In this document: positions 54,702 through 62,473 of the stretch, in pieces
How the letters are laid out: each line of letters starts with the position of its first letter
Numbering within the stretch: the stretch's first letter is position 1
NCBI GenBank assembly: GCA_947447985.1
Contig: CANFLX010000014.1
Location: 1-62,752, forward strand
DNA: 62,752 nucleotides
Origin: Comamonadaceae bacterium
GTDB taxonomy: Bacteria; Pseudomonadota; Gammaproteobacteria; Burkholderiales; Burkholderiaceae_C
Direction of reading: 5' to 3'
Made by a program: the position numbers and the translations under genes
Notes under the pieces: generated by a model
What the model saw: only the letters and a program-made list of their open reading frames with translations
What the model was told of the DNA's origin: nothing
Databases searched by the model: none

Positions 54702-55709
54702 TTACCCCTTGTTCCCATCCATTGTCGGGGCCTTGCTGCGTGTGCAGACAAAGACACCCCCCATTACCAATACCGTGCCCCCCAACACCCAGGGGGTGAG
54801 CGGCTCGCCCAAAAATATCGCGGCCATGGCCAGCGTGGACATGGGCCCCACCATGCCGACCTGTGCCGCAAGCCCTGCGCCCAGGCGTTCAATGCCCATC
54901 ATGACCAGCACCACCGGCACCACGGTGCAAGCGGTGGCGTTGATCAGCGAGAGCCACCAGACCGGCGCGCCCAGCTCCAGCAGCACCGACACCGGGCGCA
55001 AGAGCGCGAATTGCCCGATACAAAAAACGCAGGCCACGCAACTGGCCAAGCCCACCAGGCGCAGCGAGCCAAGCCGCCGCACCATCTCGCCGCTGTAGGA
55101 CAAATACAGGGCATAGCTCACGGCGCTGCCGAACACGAGGCCTGCGCCCAGCCAGACATCGTCCCCGGTCAGGCGCACTTCATGGCCAAACACCAGCACC
55201 ACGCCGCCATAGCTGATGGCCAGTCCTGCCCACTGGAATCGGCTGATCGCGCGCCGGTACAGCACGGCGCCCAACATTAGAACCAGTGTGGGGTTGAGGT
55301 ACAGAACCAAGCGCTCAAACGAGGCGCTGATATAGGCCAAACCCGCGAAATCCAGAAAACTGGCCAGGTAATAGCCGGTGAAGCCCAGCCAGAGCACACC
55401 CAATGAATCCTTGCGGGTGAGAGACACCGCCACTGCGCCTGCCCGCCCCCGACTGGCCCACCAGGCCATCGCCACAAAAAACGGCAGGGCCAGAAGCATG
55501 CGCAGCATGAGCAGGGTCATGGCGTCCACGCCCTGGCGGTAGGCCAACTTCACGATGATGGCTTTGCCGCTGAAGCAAATGGCGCCCATGAGCGCCATCA
55601 GCAGACCGCCAGCCATAGAAGGCAGCGGCAAGCTTTGTACGGCAGGGGCGGATGCGGTTTGCAAAGTGGAGCTCAGCGTCTTATCGGCGTTGGCGCCAAA
55701 CTGGGACAA
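54702..55709 (-). CDS. EamA/DMT-superfamily transporter
   Basis: A 335-residue inner-membrane protein with ten predicted helices in two EamA repeats: the first starts GGLLMALMGAICFSGKAIIVK and includes FFVAMAWW and YLASFLDFAGLAYISASFERLVLYLNP; the second includes WLGAGLVFGSAVSYALYLSYSGEMV and LGEPLTPWVLGGTVLVMGGVFV. Members export metabolites such as amino acids or take up other small molecules; no substrate can be inferred. Start at 55709 gives a ~28-residue polar N-terminal tail; later ATGs are possible. Three bases from the SDR gene. Confidence 0.9.
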   Translation of the reverse strand: MSQFGANADKTLSSTLQTASAPAVQSLPLPSMAGGLLMALMGAICFSGKAIIVKLAYRQGVDAMTLLMLRMLLALPFFVAMAWWASRGRAGAVAVSLTRKDSLGVLWLGFTGYYLASFLDFAGLAYISASFERLVLYLNPTLVLMLGAVLYRRAISRFQWAGLAISYGGVVLVFGHEVRLTGDDVWLGAGLVFGSAVSYALYLSYSGEMVRRLGSLRLVGLASCVACVFCIGQFALLRPVSVLLELGAPVWWLSLINATACTVVPVVLVMMGIERLGAGLAAQVGMVGPMSTLAMAAIFLGEPLTPWVLGGTVLVMGGVFVCTRSKAPTMDGNKG

Positions 55710-55770
55710 AGATCGTCATTGTCGCCGCATGCGAAAGGACACGCCCAAGGCATGTAACAATATTCCGACC

Positions 55771-56100
55771 ATGCGACCCAACCAATTATTGATAGCCACA
55801 GCCAAAACAGTACTCGGCCTGCTGGTTATGGCAGCCGGAGCCATTTCCACGGCGTCAACGCCTCCTCCCGCGCCCGCACCCAAGCCCGCACCGGTGCCGC
55901 CCAAGCCGTTTCGAATCATCGACACCGTTTGCGACGTGGCAGAAAGCGAAATTTCGGCCAAAGGCCAGTTTGTCTGCCAATACGTGTGCCGTGACCCCGA
56001 CCACACCAAGGTAGCAGTCGTCTACAGCAGCTCAGGCACCGGGCAATGCCGCACGCCCATCGAACGCAAGATCAAGCAGTACATCAAAGACAAGCCTTGA
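55771..56100 (+). CDS. Small secreted proline-rich protein with cysteines
   Basis: A 109-residue protein: signal or anchor at about residues 5-27 (LLIATAKTVLGLLVMAAG), a Pro/Ala hinge (TPPPAPAPKPAPVPPKP) and a small C-terminal domain containing TVCDVAESE, FVCQYVCRDPD and GQCRTP, that is four cysteines which may form two disulfides. No family recognised. ATG 55771 is chosen because the signal begins there; an earlier ATG at 55729 is open. It is divergent from the EamA-like gene and convergent with the following membrane protein. Probably periplasmic. Confidence 0.72.
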   Translation: MRPNQLLIATAKTVLGLLVMAAGAISTASTPPPAPAPKPAPVPPKPFRIIDTVCDVAESEISAKGQFVCQYVCRDPDHTKVAVVYSSSGTGQCRTPIERKIKQYIKDKP

Positions 56101-56112
56101 TGGCTTGCGGGA

Positions 56113-56505
56113 CTAGACGGTGAATCCTGCGTTCTGGATACCCAAGGTGCTTTGGGCCAGCGCATAGTTGGCGTCCATGGGGTCCAAATGCCAGCCGGCC
56201 GTGAGCATGCGCTGCATGTACTGGCGGTTGAAAATAAACGGGAAGATCAGCTGCGAGATACCCGCCGAAACCAGCGTGATCACCAGGTGCAGCACCGCGA
56301 TACCGAGCTCCCCGCGGATCAAGGGCACAAACCAGCCAAAGAGCAGGTAGGTCCAGCTGTAGCCGATGTAGCCTGTCTTGGCCAGACCCGATTCACGGTG
56401 GATGATGCGCACCGGCTTTTGCAAACCCAGCAAGAGCACGCCCAACACAATCGGGCTGACCACAATGGCAAAAATCAACCAATGCAAAAAAGAAAAACTA
56501 CCCAT
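56113..56505 (-). CDS. Small multi-span membrane protein (DUF2628-like)
   Basis: A 130-residue protein with three hydrophobic segments (about 5-27, 48-62 and 68-95). The stretch YIGYSWTYLLFGWFVPLIRGE, followed by helix 3 and FNRQYMQRMLTAGW, resembles the core of DUF2628/HrgC-like proteins, which place a Tyr/Phe-rich loop and a C-terminal soluble tail like this. Function unknown. Twelve bases separate its stop from that of the convergent secreted protein. The upstream gap 56506-56687 shows nothing supported. Confidence 0.7.
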   Translation of the reverse strand: MGSFSFLHWLIFAIVVSPIVLGVLLLGLQKPVRIIHRESGLAKTGYIGYSWTYLLFGWFVPLIRGELGIAVLHLVITLVSAGISQLIFPFIFNRQYMQRMLTAGWHLDPMDANYALAQSTLGIQNAGFTV

Positions 56506-56687
56506 GTCTGTCTCCGGATAAGCGTGAGTTTTCAGTATAGGCGCGGGGATTGGCAGAAACCTGGCATCGCATCAAGCTCCGTGTGGCTGCCGTATCTGGC
56601 GGGTAAAGCCCTGTAAAGGGGTCAACGGGTGCTCGCGCAGGGCGTTGAAGGTGCATGGCAGTTTCGCCATTTTCTGGAAAGCACACC

Positions 56688-57011
56688 ATGTTGAAAACTT
56701 CGCTGATTACCGCTCTGTTGGCGTTCTCTGGCCTCGTGGCACAAGCCCAAACCCCTGCCGCACCCGCAGCACCCGCGAAAACACCTGCAAGCGCCGCTTC
56801 ACCTGCCAAGGCCGCATCGGCCGCTGCGCCCGCCGCAATGAAGGTGAAGCCTGCCGCCAGTGCGCCTGCCGCCAGCCCCGAAGTAAAAAAATCCGATTCC
56901 GGCATCTGCCATGACAAGACCAGCAAAGCCTACAAATCGACCAAGAAATTTACCGAATTCAAAACCATGGACGATTGCCTGAAAAGCGGCGGACGCGCCC
57001 CCAAAAAATAA
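56688..57011 (+). CDS. Small secreted Ala/Pro-rich protein with C-terminal Cys motif
   Basis: A 107-residue protein: signal peptide (MLKTSLITALLAFSGLVAQA, cleavage near residue 20), a long Ala/Pro/Lys/Ser-rich low-complexity stretch (~21-72), and a conserved-looking tail GICHDKTSKAYKST...FTEFKTMDDCLKSGGRAPK with two cysteines. Similar tails (ICHD...Y...F..F.....C...GGR.P) occur at the ends of other small exported proteins and of some nuclease-like proteins in Burkholderiales. ATG 56688 is chosen over ATG 56655. It ends just before a strong terminator and is convergent with tRNA-Pro. Confidence 0.72.
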   Translation: MLKTSLITALLAFSGLVAQAQTPAAPAAPAKTPASAASPAKAASAAAPAAMKVKPAASAPAASPEVKKSDSGICHDKTSKAYKSTKKFTEFKTMDDCLKSGGRAPKK

Positions 57012-57031
57012 AGTCTTGAGGCGCCCATGAA

Positions 57032-57065
57032 AAAGGCCTCTCGGTAGTGATACCGAGAGGCCTTT
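57032..57065. terminator. Bidirectional intrinsic terminator
   Basis: AAAGGCCTCTCGGTA (57032-57046) pairs perfectly with TACCGAGAGGCCTTT (57051-57065) around GTGA: a 15-pair stem with A/T ends on both sides. It serves the secreted-protein gene on the plus strand and the tRNA-Pro transcript, which ends at 57077, on the minus strand. Confidence 0.92.
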
Positions 57066-57076
57066 GTCTTTATTTG

Positions 57077-57153
57077 TGGTCGGTGTGAAAGGATTCGAAC
57101 CTTCGACCCCTTGCACCCCATGCAAGTGCGCTACCAGGCTGCGCCACACACCG
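57077..57153 (-). tRNA. tRNA-Pro (anticodon GGG)
   Basis: A 77-base tRNA on the minus strand. The acceptor stem CGGTGTG pairs with CACACCG, discriminator A and encoded CCA follow. The anticodon stem CTTGC/GCAAG holds loop ATGGGGT, so the anticodon is GGG (codons CCC/CCU). D arm GCGC-AGCCTGGTA-GCGC and T arm with GGTTCGAATCC are typical of proline tRNA. It is the last element of the infC-to-merR block, followed at once by the terminator. Confidence 0.97.
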
Positions 57154-57188
57154 ATCAAGCCTCAGATTATAGCCCGTGAAAAGGGGCT

Positions 57189-57641
57189 TTAAGCGTCAGC
57201 GTCTAACAAGGTTCGAATCGCGAGCAATTCCTGCCGGAACGCTTCCAGGGCATGGCTCTGTGCGGCCGTGCTCGCCGTGAGCGCATGCTTTCCCCCTGTG
57301 CCATCGGCGCCCTCACCCATTGCGTCCAGGCCGTCCACGCCCTCAAGCAGGAGTTCGCCGTTGCGTTTTTTGTCGCGCTCACCGTCCATGAGCTCCTGCA
57401 TCTTGTTGCGCGCCCCGCTGATGGTGAAACCCTGGTCGTACAACAAATCGCGAATGCGGCGAATCATCAGCACCTCGTGGTGCTGGTAGTAGCGCCGATT
57501 CCCGCGCCGCTTCATCGGGCGCAGCTGCGTGAATTCCTGCTCCCAATAGCGAAGCACATGCGGCTTGACGCCACACAAATCGCCCACTTCACCAATCGTG
57601 AAATAGCGTTTTGCAGGAATAGACGGGAGCAAATTCTCCAT
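57189..57641 (-). CDS. MerR-family transcriptional regulator
   Basis: A 150-residue regulator. The N-terminal winged helix has YFTIGEVGDLCGVKPHVLRYWEQEF and the wing RRGNRRYYQHHEV, then IRRIRDLLYDQGFTISGARNKM. The C-terminal half (~90-150) is a low-complexity and helical tail without the metal-binding cysteines of MerR, so any inducer is unknown. ATG 57641 is preferred over the TTG at 57650. A MerR gene just after ihfA is a widely conserved arrangement in Proteobacteria. tRNA-Pro follows. Confidence 0.92.
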   Translation of the reverse strand: MENLLPSIPAKRYFTIGEVGDLCGVKPHVLRYWEQEFTQLRPMKRRGNRRYYQHHEVLMIRRIRDLLYDQGFTISGARNKMQELMDGERDKKRNGELLLEGVDGLDAMGEGADGTGGKHALTASTAAQSHALEAFRQELLAIRTLLDADA

Positions 57642-57727
57642 TGAAATCAAGGCAGTAGAGGAAAAACCGCAGAGGTTACTCTAAGTTCACACGTGGTGCA
57701 ATGCGCACAATACCCGAGCGCCCAAAG

Positions 57728-58078
57728 TCAGGGCTTCGGCTTGGCGACGGCTTTGGAGCTTTCGCCGTCGTCCTGGATTTGGTCTTTGAGTTTGTGGCTG
57801 GCATGGAAGGTGACAACCCGTCGCGCTTCAATGGCAATGGCCTCCCCGGTGCGTGGATTGCGTCCAGGTCGGGGGGCTTTGGTGCGGATTTGGAAGTTTC
57901 CAAAGCCTGAAATTTTGACGTCGGTGCCCGCCACCAACTGGGCCGTCACCTGGTCAAAAAAGGCGTCCACCATGTCTTTGGACTCGCGCTTGTTCAAGCC
58001 GAGCTGTTCAAACAACAAATCGGCGAGCTGCGCCTTGGTGACGGCAGCGGTTTCCAGGCTGTCTACAGAGAGCTCCAT
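57728..58078 (-). CDS. ihfA: Integration host factor subunit alpha
   Basis: A 116-residue HU/IHF protein. It has the alpha-type N terminus (TKAQLADLLFEQLGLNKRESKDMVDAFF), the beta-arm KISGFGNFQIRTKAPRPGRNPRTGEAIAI and VVTFHASHKLKDQI. N- and C-terminal extensions (about eight and 12 residues) exceed E. coli IhfA (99). With IHF-beta (base 1-222) it forms the DNA-bending heterodimer. Position after pheT is the classic pheST-ihfA arrangement, and IHF binds near such operons in E. coli. Confidence 0.96.
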   Translation of the reverse strand: MELSVDSLETAAVTKAQLADLLFEQLGLNKRESKDMVDAFFDQVTAQLVAGTDVKISGFGNFQIRTKAPRPGRNPRTGEAIAIEARRVVTFHASHKLKDQIQDDGESSKAVAKPKP

Positions 58079-58112
58079 GGTCTTCTTTCCTCAGGCGGTC
58101 GGTGCGGCGCGC

Positions 58113-60542
58113 TCAGGCGCGCTGACGGGCACCCAAATCGCGGTCGAGCTGATCCAGCACCGCCTTCACGGCGTGCTCAATCTGCTCTTCGGTCAAAGTG
58201 ACGTCACCGCCACTGAGCGTCAGGCGCACAGCCATGCTGCGCTGGGGCGCCGCGGCACCCTCGGAGGCCGACGCCTTGGGGCGGTACACATCGAACAGCT
58301 GGGCTTCTTGCAAGAGACCTGACGTGGGCGCGGCATGGATACAAGCCAACAGGGCTTGGTGACTGACGGTATCGGCCACCATGACCGCGATATCACGCTG
58401 CACGGGCTGCAATTTCGCCACGGAAGTAAAGGCCGGTACGCGGCTTTGCAGCACAGCGTCCAGGTCCAACTCAAAAACGACTGGCGTTTGTGCCAGTTCG
58501 TAATCCTGGCGCCAGCGCGGGTGCAGTTCACCTACGAAACCGATGGAGCGTCCGGCCAACAAAACCTCGGCACAGCGCCCGGGGTGCATGGCTGGGTGGC
58601 TGGCAGGCACAAAGTCGGCTTTCAAAGGTGCCAAAAGCGCTTCCACATCGCCTTTCACATCAAAGTAGTCCACGCCTTGCTCTTTGCGACCCCATTGAAG
58701 CGTGTCGGCAGCGCCGCAGGCCAAACCCGCCACGCGCATGGGCTGGTGAAAGCCCTGCACCGTGCTGTCGGTGTTCTGCACCGAGCTGTCGCGCAAGAAC
58801 ACGCGCCCGAGCTCAAACACGCGCACGCGCGGTGCTTTGCGGGCCTGGTTGAATTTGAGCACTTGCACCAGCGAGGCAATCAAGGACGAGCGCATGACGC
58901 TCATCTGGCTCGCGATCGGGTTGAGCAGTTTGATCGGAGTCGCATTGCCCGCCAGCTCATGCTCCCAGCGCTCTTCGACAAAGCTGAAGTTGATGGTTTC
59001 CTGGTAGCCCATGGCTGCCAGCGCGCGGCGCACCGCAAACGGGCTGCGCTGCGCCTCGGGGCGCAGCTTGGCGGTAATCGGCCCCAACGGCGGCGTATGG
59101 GGCAGAGTGTCGTAACCGACCATGCGCGCCACTTCTTCGATCAAGTCCTCTTCAATTTGCAGGTCGAAGCGGTAAGACGGCGGCACCACGGTAATCACGC
59201 CATCTGCTTGACTGGTCTCCAAACCGAGGCGCTGCAAAGCGTCCACACACTGCGGCTGTGTCAACGGCATGCCGATAATTTTGGCCGCACGGGCCACGCG
59301 CAGCGGTACGGGTGTGCGCGCTGGCATGGCAGGCTGCTGGTCGTCCACCGGCCCGCAAGTGGTATCGGGCGTGCCGCAAATCTCAAGAATCAGTTGTGTG
59401 AGGCGTTCAATGTGCTCCACGGTGGAGGCGGGGTCTACTCCGCGCTCAAAGCGGTGACCGGCATCGGTGGAGAAATTGAAGCGGCGTGAGCGCCCTGCAA
59501 TGGCTTTGGGCCACCAGAATGCGGCTTCCACGTAGACATTGCGCGTGTCGTCAGACACGGCCGTGGCGTCGCCACCCATGATGCCAGCCAGTGACTCGAC
59601 CTGCGATTCATCGGCGATCACACCGACTTCGGCGTCAAGCTGCACGGTGTTGCCGTTCAGCAACTTCAGCTGTTCGCCCGCCCTGCCCCAGCGCACATCC
59701 AAGCCGCCATGGATCTTGTCCAAATCAAAGATGTGGGAGGGGCGACCGAGCTCGAACATCACGTAGTTGGAGATGTCGACCAACGCCGTCACGCTGCGCT
59801 GTCCACAGCGCGCCAATCGGTCCACCATCCATTGCGGTGTTTTGGCTTGGGGGTTCACACCTCGCACCACGCGGCCGGAAAAGCGGCCGCACAAATCGGG
59901 CGCGCTCACGGTCACTTTCAATTGCTCTGAATTTGTCACTGGAACGACGGGGAACTCGGGCTTGCATAGCGGCGCACCGGTGAGTGCCGACAGCTCGCGT
60001 GCCACGCCATAAACGCTCAGGCAGTGCGCCAAATTGGGCGTGAGCTTGAGGGTGAACAAGGTGTCGTCCAGGTTCAGATGGGTACGGATGTCTTGGCCCA
60101 AGGGCGCGTCAGCGGCCAACTCCAACAGACCGCCGTGGTCGTCAGCAATGTGCAGCTCTTTGGCCGAGCACAGCATGCCCTGGCTCTCTACGCCCCGCAA
60201 TTGGCCCAGTTTGATCAGGAAGGGCTTGCCATCGGCACCGGGCGGCAACTCCGCACCCACCAGGGCGCAGGGCACGCGAATGCCCACGCGCGCGTTGGGT
60301 GCACCGCAAACGATGTTGAGCAGCTCCGCGCGCCCGACATCGACCTTGCACACGCGCAGGCGATCGGCATTGGGGTGTTGTTCAGCATGGCGGATCTCGC
60401 CCACTACGACATGGCTAAACGGCGGCGCCACGGCTTGGAGTTCTTCCACCTCCAAGCCGGCCATCGTCAGGGTATGGGCAAGTTGCTCGGTCGTCAGGGG
60501 CGGGTTGCAAAAAGCCCGCAGCCAGGATTCAGGGAATTGCAT
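58113..60542 (-). CDS. pheT: Phenylalanine--tRNA ligase beta subunit
   Basis: An 809-residue subunit of the (alpha-beta)2 enzyme. In order: tRNA-binding OB-fold (VGEIRHAEQHPNADRLRVCKVDVG, ~40-150), B3/4 editing domain, B5 domain, the catalytic-like core (DIQ-type) and the C-terminal ferredoxin-fold anticodon-binding domain (DIAVMVADTVSHQALLACIH). Length matches E. coli PheT (795). It begins six bases after pheS and precedes ihfA by 34 bases; one operon is likely. Confidence 0.97.
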   Translation of the reverse strand: MQFPESWLRAFCNPPLTTEQLAHTLTMAGLEVEELQAVAPPFSHVVVGEIRHAEQHPNADRLRVCKVDVGRAELLNIVCGAPNARVGIRVPCALVGAELPPGADGKPFLIKLGQLRGVESQGMLCSAKELHIADDHGGLLELAADAPLGQDIRTHLNLDDTLFTLKLTPNLAHCLSVYGVARELSALTGAPLCKPEFPVVPVTNSEQLKVTVSAPDLCGRFSGRVVRGVNPQAKTPQWMVDRLARCGQRSVTALVDISNYVMFELGRPSHIFDLDKIHGGLDVRWGRAGEQLKLLNGNTVQLDAEVGVIADESQVESLAGIMGGDATAVSDDTRNVYVEAAFWWPKAIAGRSRRFNFSTDAGHRFERGVDPASTVEHIERLTQLILEICGTPDTTCGPVDDQQPAMPARTPVPLRVARAAKIIGMPLTQPQCVDALQRLGLETSQADGVITVVPPSYRFDLQIEEDLIEEVARMVGYDTLPHTPPLGPITAKLRPEAQRSPFAVRRALAAMGYQETINFSFVEERWEHELAGNATPIKLLNPIASQMSVMRSSLIASLVQVLKFNQARKAPRVRVFELGRVFLRDSSVQNTDSTVQGFHQPMRVAGLACGAADTLQWGRKEQGVDYFDVKGDVEALLAPLKADFVPASHPAMHPGRCAEVLLAGRSIGFVGELHPRWRQDYELAQTPVVFELDLDAVLQSRVPAFTSVAKLQPVQRDIAVMVADTVSHQALLACIHAAPTSGLLQEAQLFDVYRPKASASEGAAAPQRSMAVRLTLSGGDVTLTEEQIEHAVKAVLDQLDRDLGARQRA

Positions 60543-60548
60543 AGGGTC

Positions 60549-61619
60549 TTATTGAAATTGCGAAAGAAAGCGAATGTCGCCATCAAAAAACAAACGCAGG
60601 TCGTTCACGCCGTAGCGCAACATGGTCAAGCGGTCTGGCCCCATGCCAAAGGCAAAGCCAATGAATTTTTCCGGGTCCAAGCCCATGTTGCGAATCACAT
60701 TGGGATGGACTTGACCGGAGCCCGCCACTTCCAACCAGCGTCCGGCCAGCGGGCCTGCGCTGAACTGAATATCGATTTCAGCGCTGGGCTCGGTGAAGGG
60801 GAAAAAGCTGGGGCGAAAGCGCAATACCAGGTCGTCGCTTTCAAAAAAGGTGCGGCAAAAATCGGTGAACACAAACTTCAGGTCTTTGAAGCTCACGTTC
60901 TCCCCCACCCACAGGCCTTCGCACTGGTGGAACATGGGGGAATGGGTGGCGTCACTGTCAACGCGGTAGGTGCGGCCTGGTGCGATCACCCGGATCTCGG
61001 GCATGTCACCGGCAAACAGGCTGCCTTCGGCAAGGCCTGCAGCCTGGCGGTATTTTTTGACATGCTGCACCGCATAGCGGATTTGCATGGGGCTGGTGTG
61101 GGTGCGCAGCAGCAAGGGCGCTTTTTCGGTGCCACCCTCGACGTAAAAGGTGTCGTGCATGGAGCGTGCAGGATGGTCTTCGGGCGTGTTGAGGGCCGTA
61201 AAGTTGAACCAATCGGTTTCAATTTCCGGGCCCTGGGCCACGTCAAAGCCCATGGAACCAAAGATCGCCTCAATCCGCTCGAGTGTCAGCGACACCGGGT
61301 GCAAACCACCTGCGCCGCGCTGGCGGCCTGGCAAGGTGACGTCCAAGGCTTCGGCTTGCAGCTGTAACTGCAACTCGGCATCGGCCAAGGCTTGGCGACG
61401 CGCATTGAGCGCAGCTTCGATCGATTGTTTTGCCACATTGATGGCAGCGCCACGCGACTTCTTCTCGTCCACGCTGAGCGCGGCCATGCCCTTCATTAGC
61501 TCGGTCATGCGGCCGGACTTGCCCAGGAACAAAGCCTTGGCGTTTTCCAGCTCGGCCGGCGTGAGCGCATGGGCAAAGGCAGCGGTCGCCGCTTCGACAA
61601 TCTCAACTAAGTCAGTCAT
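60549..61619 (-). CDS. pheS: Phenylalanine--tRNA ligase alpha subunit
   Basis: A 356-residue catalytic subunit of class II type. An N-terminal coiled coil (~1-90) is followed by the core with [17 protein letters not shown], motif 2 ([10 protein letters not shown]), [15 protein letters not shown] and motif 3 [17 protein letters not shown]. Length fits PheS (E. coli 327, longer here at the N terminus). Upstream, between rplT and pheS, a hairpin with a T run may act as terminator or attenuator. Confidence 0.96.
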   Translation of the reverse strand: MTDLVEIVEAATAAFAHALTPAELENAKALFLGKSGRMTELMKGMAALSVDEKKSRGAAINVAKQSIEAALNARRQALADAELQLQLQAEALDVTLPGRQRGAGGLHPVSLTLERIEAIFGSMGFDVAQGPEIETDWFNFTALNTPEDHPARSMHDTFYVEGGTEKAPLLLRTHTSPMQIRYAVQHVKKYRQAAGLAEGSLFAGDMPEIRVIAPGRTYRVDSDATHSPMFHQCEGLWVGENVSFKDLKFVFTDFCRTFFESDDLVLRFRPSFFPFTEPSAEIDIQFSAGPLAGRWLEVAGSGQVHPNVIRNMGLDPEKFIGFAFGMGPDRLTMLRYGVNDLRLFFDGDIRFLSQFQ

Positions 61620-61651
61620 GGCAGGGGGTTCATCTCAGGAATCATGGAAAA

Positions 61652-61716
61652 AGGGCTAGCGCTTTTTCAAGCTCTAGCCCTTGTCTCTGGTGCGCCATAC
61701 GCCTTGCTACAAGGCG
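61652..61716 (-). promoter_or_regulatory. Attenuator-like tandem hairpins before pheS
   Basis: On the minus strand, after rplT, CGCCTTG-TAG-CAAGGCG (61700-61716) is followed by GGGCTAG-A-GC...GC-G-CTAGCCC (61652-61682) and then TTTTT, an intrinsic-terminator form 35 bases before pheS. A short open frame (61642-61698, 18 codons) starts just after the first hairpin, whose 3' arm contains an AAGG, and runs through the terminator stem. It has one Phe only, so this is not the classic Phe leader; read-through control is inferred. Confidence 0.6.
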
Positions 61717-61730
61717 CAGGGGAACGTGAA

Positions 61731-62090
61731 TCAGGCGGCCAGCTTGGCTTTGACTTGTTCCACAATGCCCGCAAAAGCGGCCATGTCGTGCACTGCGATA
61801 TCGGACAAAACCTTGCGGTCGATCTCGATATGCGCTTTTTTCAGTCCGTTGGCGAACTGGCTGTAGGTCATACCGCATTGACGGGCTGCCGCGTTGATAC
61901 GGGCAATCCACAACTGACGGAAGACGCGCTTTTTGGTACGGCGGTCACGGTAGGCATATTGCCCAGCCTTCATGACCGCTTCTTTGGCGATACGGAAGAC
62001 GTTACCGCGGCGACCGCGGAAGCCCTTGGCAAGGGCGAGAACTTTTTTGTGGCGGGCGCGAGCCGTTACACCACGTTTGACGCGAGGCAT
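61731..62090 (-). CDS. rplT: 50S ribosomal protein L20
   Basis: A 119-residue very basic protein that binds 23S rRNA early in large-subunit assembly. Conserved segments are [33 protein letters not shown] and [21 protein letters not shown]. Length matches E. coli L20 (118). In E. coli L20 also represses translation of rpmI and its own gene by binding mRNA; a structured leader upstream of rpmI here could serve that role. Twenty-five bases after rpmI. Confidence 0.97.
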   Translation of the reverse strand: MPRVKRGVTARARHKKVLALAKGFRGRRGNVFRIAKEAVMKAGQYAYRDRRTKKRVFRQLWIARINAAARQCGMTYSQFANGLKKAHIEIDRKVLSDIAVHDMAAFAGIVEQVKAKLAA

Positions 62091-62115
62091 GTGAGTACTC
62101 CTTGTTCGTCGTTAA

Positions 62116-62319
62116 TTAAATACCACGGCCTGGCAGCATTTGTGCCATGTGACCCATATTGGTCTCATGCACTCCGGTGCTACCGCGCAGATGGCGTTTA
62201 TTTTTGGTGGTCTTCTTGGTCAAGATGTGACGTTTGAAGGCTTGACCGCGCTTGACGGTGCCACCAGGACGAACGCGAAAGCGTTTTTTCGCCGCGCTCT
62301 TGGTCTTCATTTTGGGCAT
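62116..62319 (-). CDS. rpmI: 50S ribosomal protein L35
   Basis: A 67-residue basic ribosomal protein: [20 protein letters not shown] and the conserved [20 protein letters not shown]. Length matches L35 (65). It stands between infC and rplT in the universal infC-rpmI-rplT order. The 154-base gap to infC (62320-62473) contains three successive hairpins. Confidence 0.97.
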   Translation of the reverse strand: MPKMKTKSAAKKRFRVRPGGTVKRGQAFKRHILTKKTTKNKRHLRGSTGVHETNMGHMAQMLPGRGI

Positions 62320-62353
62320 TGAATGCTCCTTCTATTTTGTGCTCGTGAGGCGT

Positions 62354-62443
62354 CTGGAAACTATTTCCAGCCTTGTTGGCCCCGAGCCACTGTTCACCGG
62401 AACTCTGACATTCCGGTTATCGCGCCAGTGACCAGACTGGCGC
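62354..62443 (-). promoter_or_regulatory. Three-hairpin leader upstream of rpmI (candidate L20 operator)
   Basis: Between infC and rpmI three perfect stems follow one another: CTGGAAA-CTA-TTTCCAG (62354-62370), ACCGGAA-N8-TTCCGGT (62396-62417) and GCGCCAGT-N6-ACTGGCGC (62422-62443). Long gaps are unusual in this operon. In E. coli the same interval holds the pseudoknot by which L20 represses rpmI-rplT; a similar function here is likely by analogy. A terminator or internal promoter cannot be excluded. Confidence 0.55.
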
Positions 62444-62473
62444 AAATTCTGTTCTATCCACCCGACTGCGCGT

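Noticed and set aside
61642-61698. Classical Phe-rich leader peptide for pheST attenuation
   Set aside because: The 18-codon frame has a single Phe; it is reported only as a possible overlapping frame, not as a PheL/PheM homologue.
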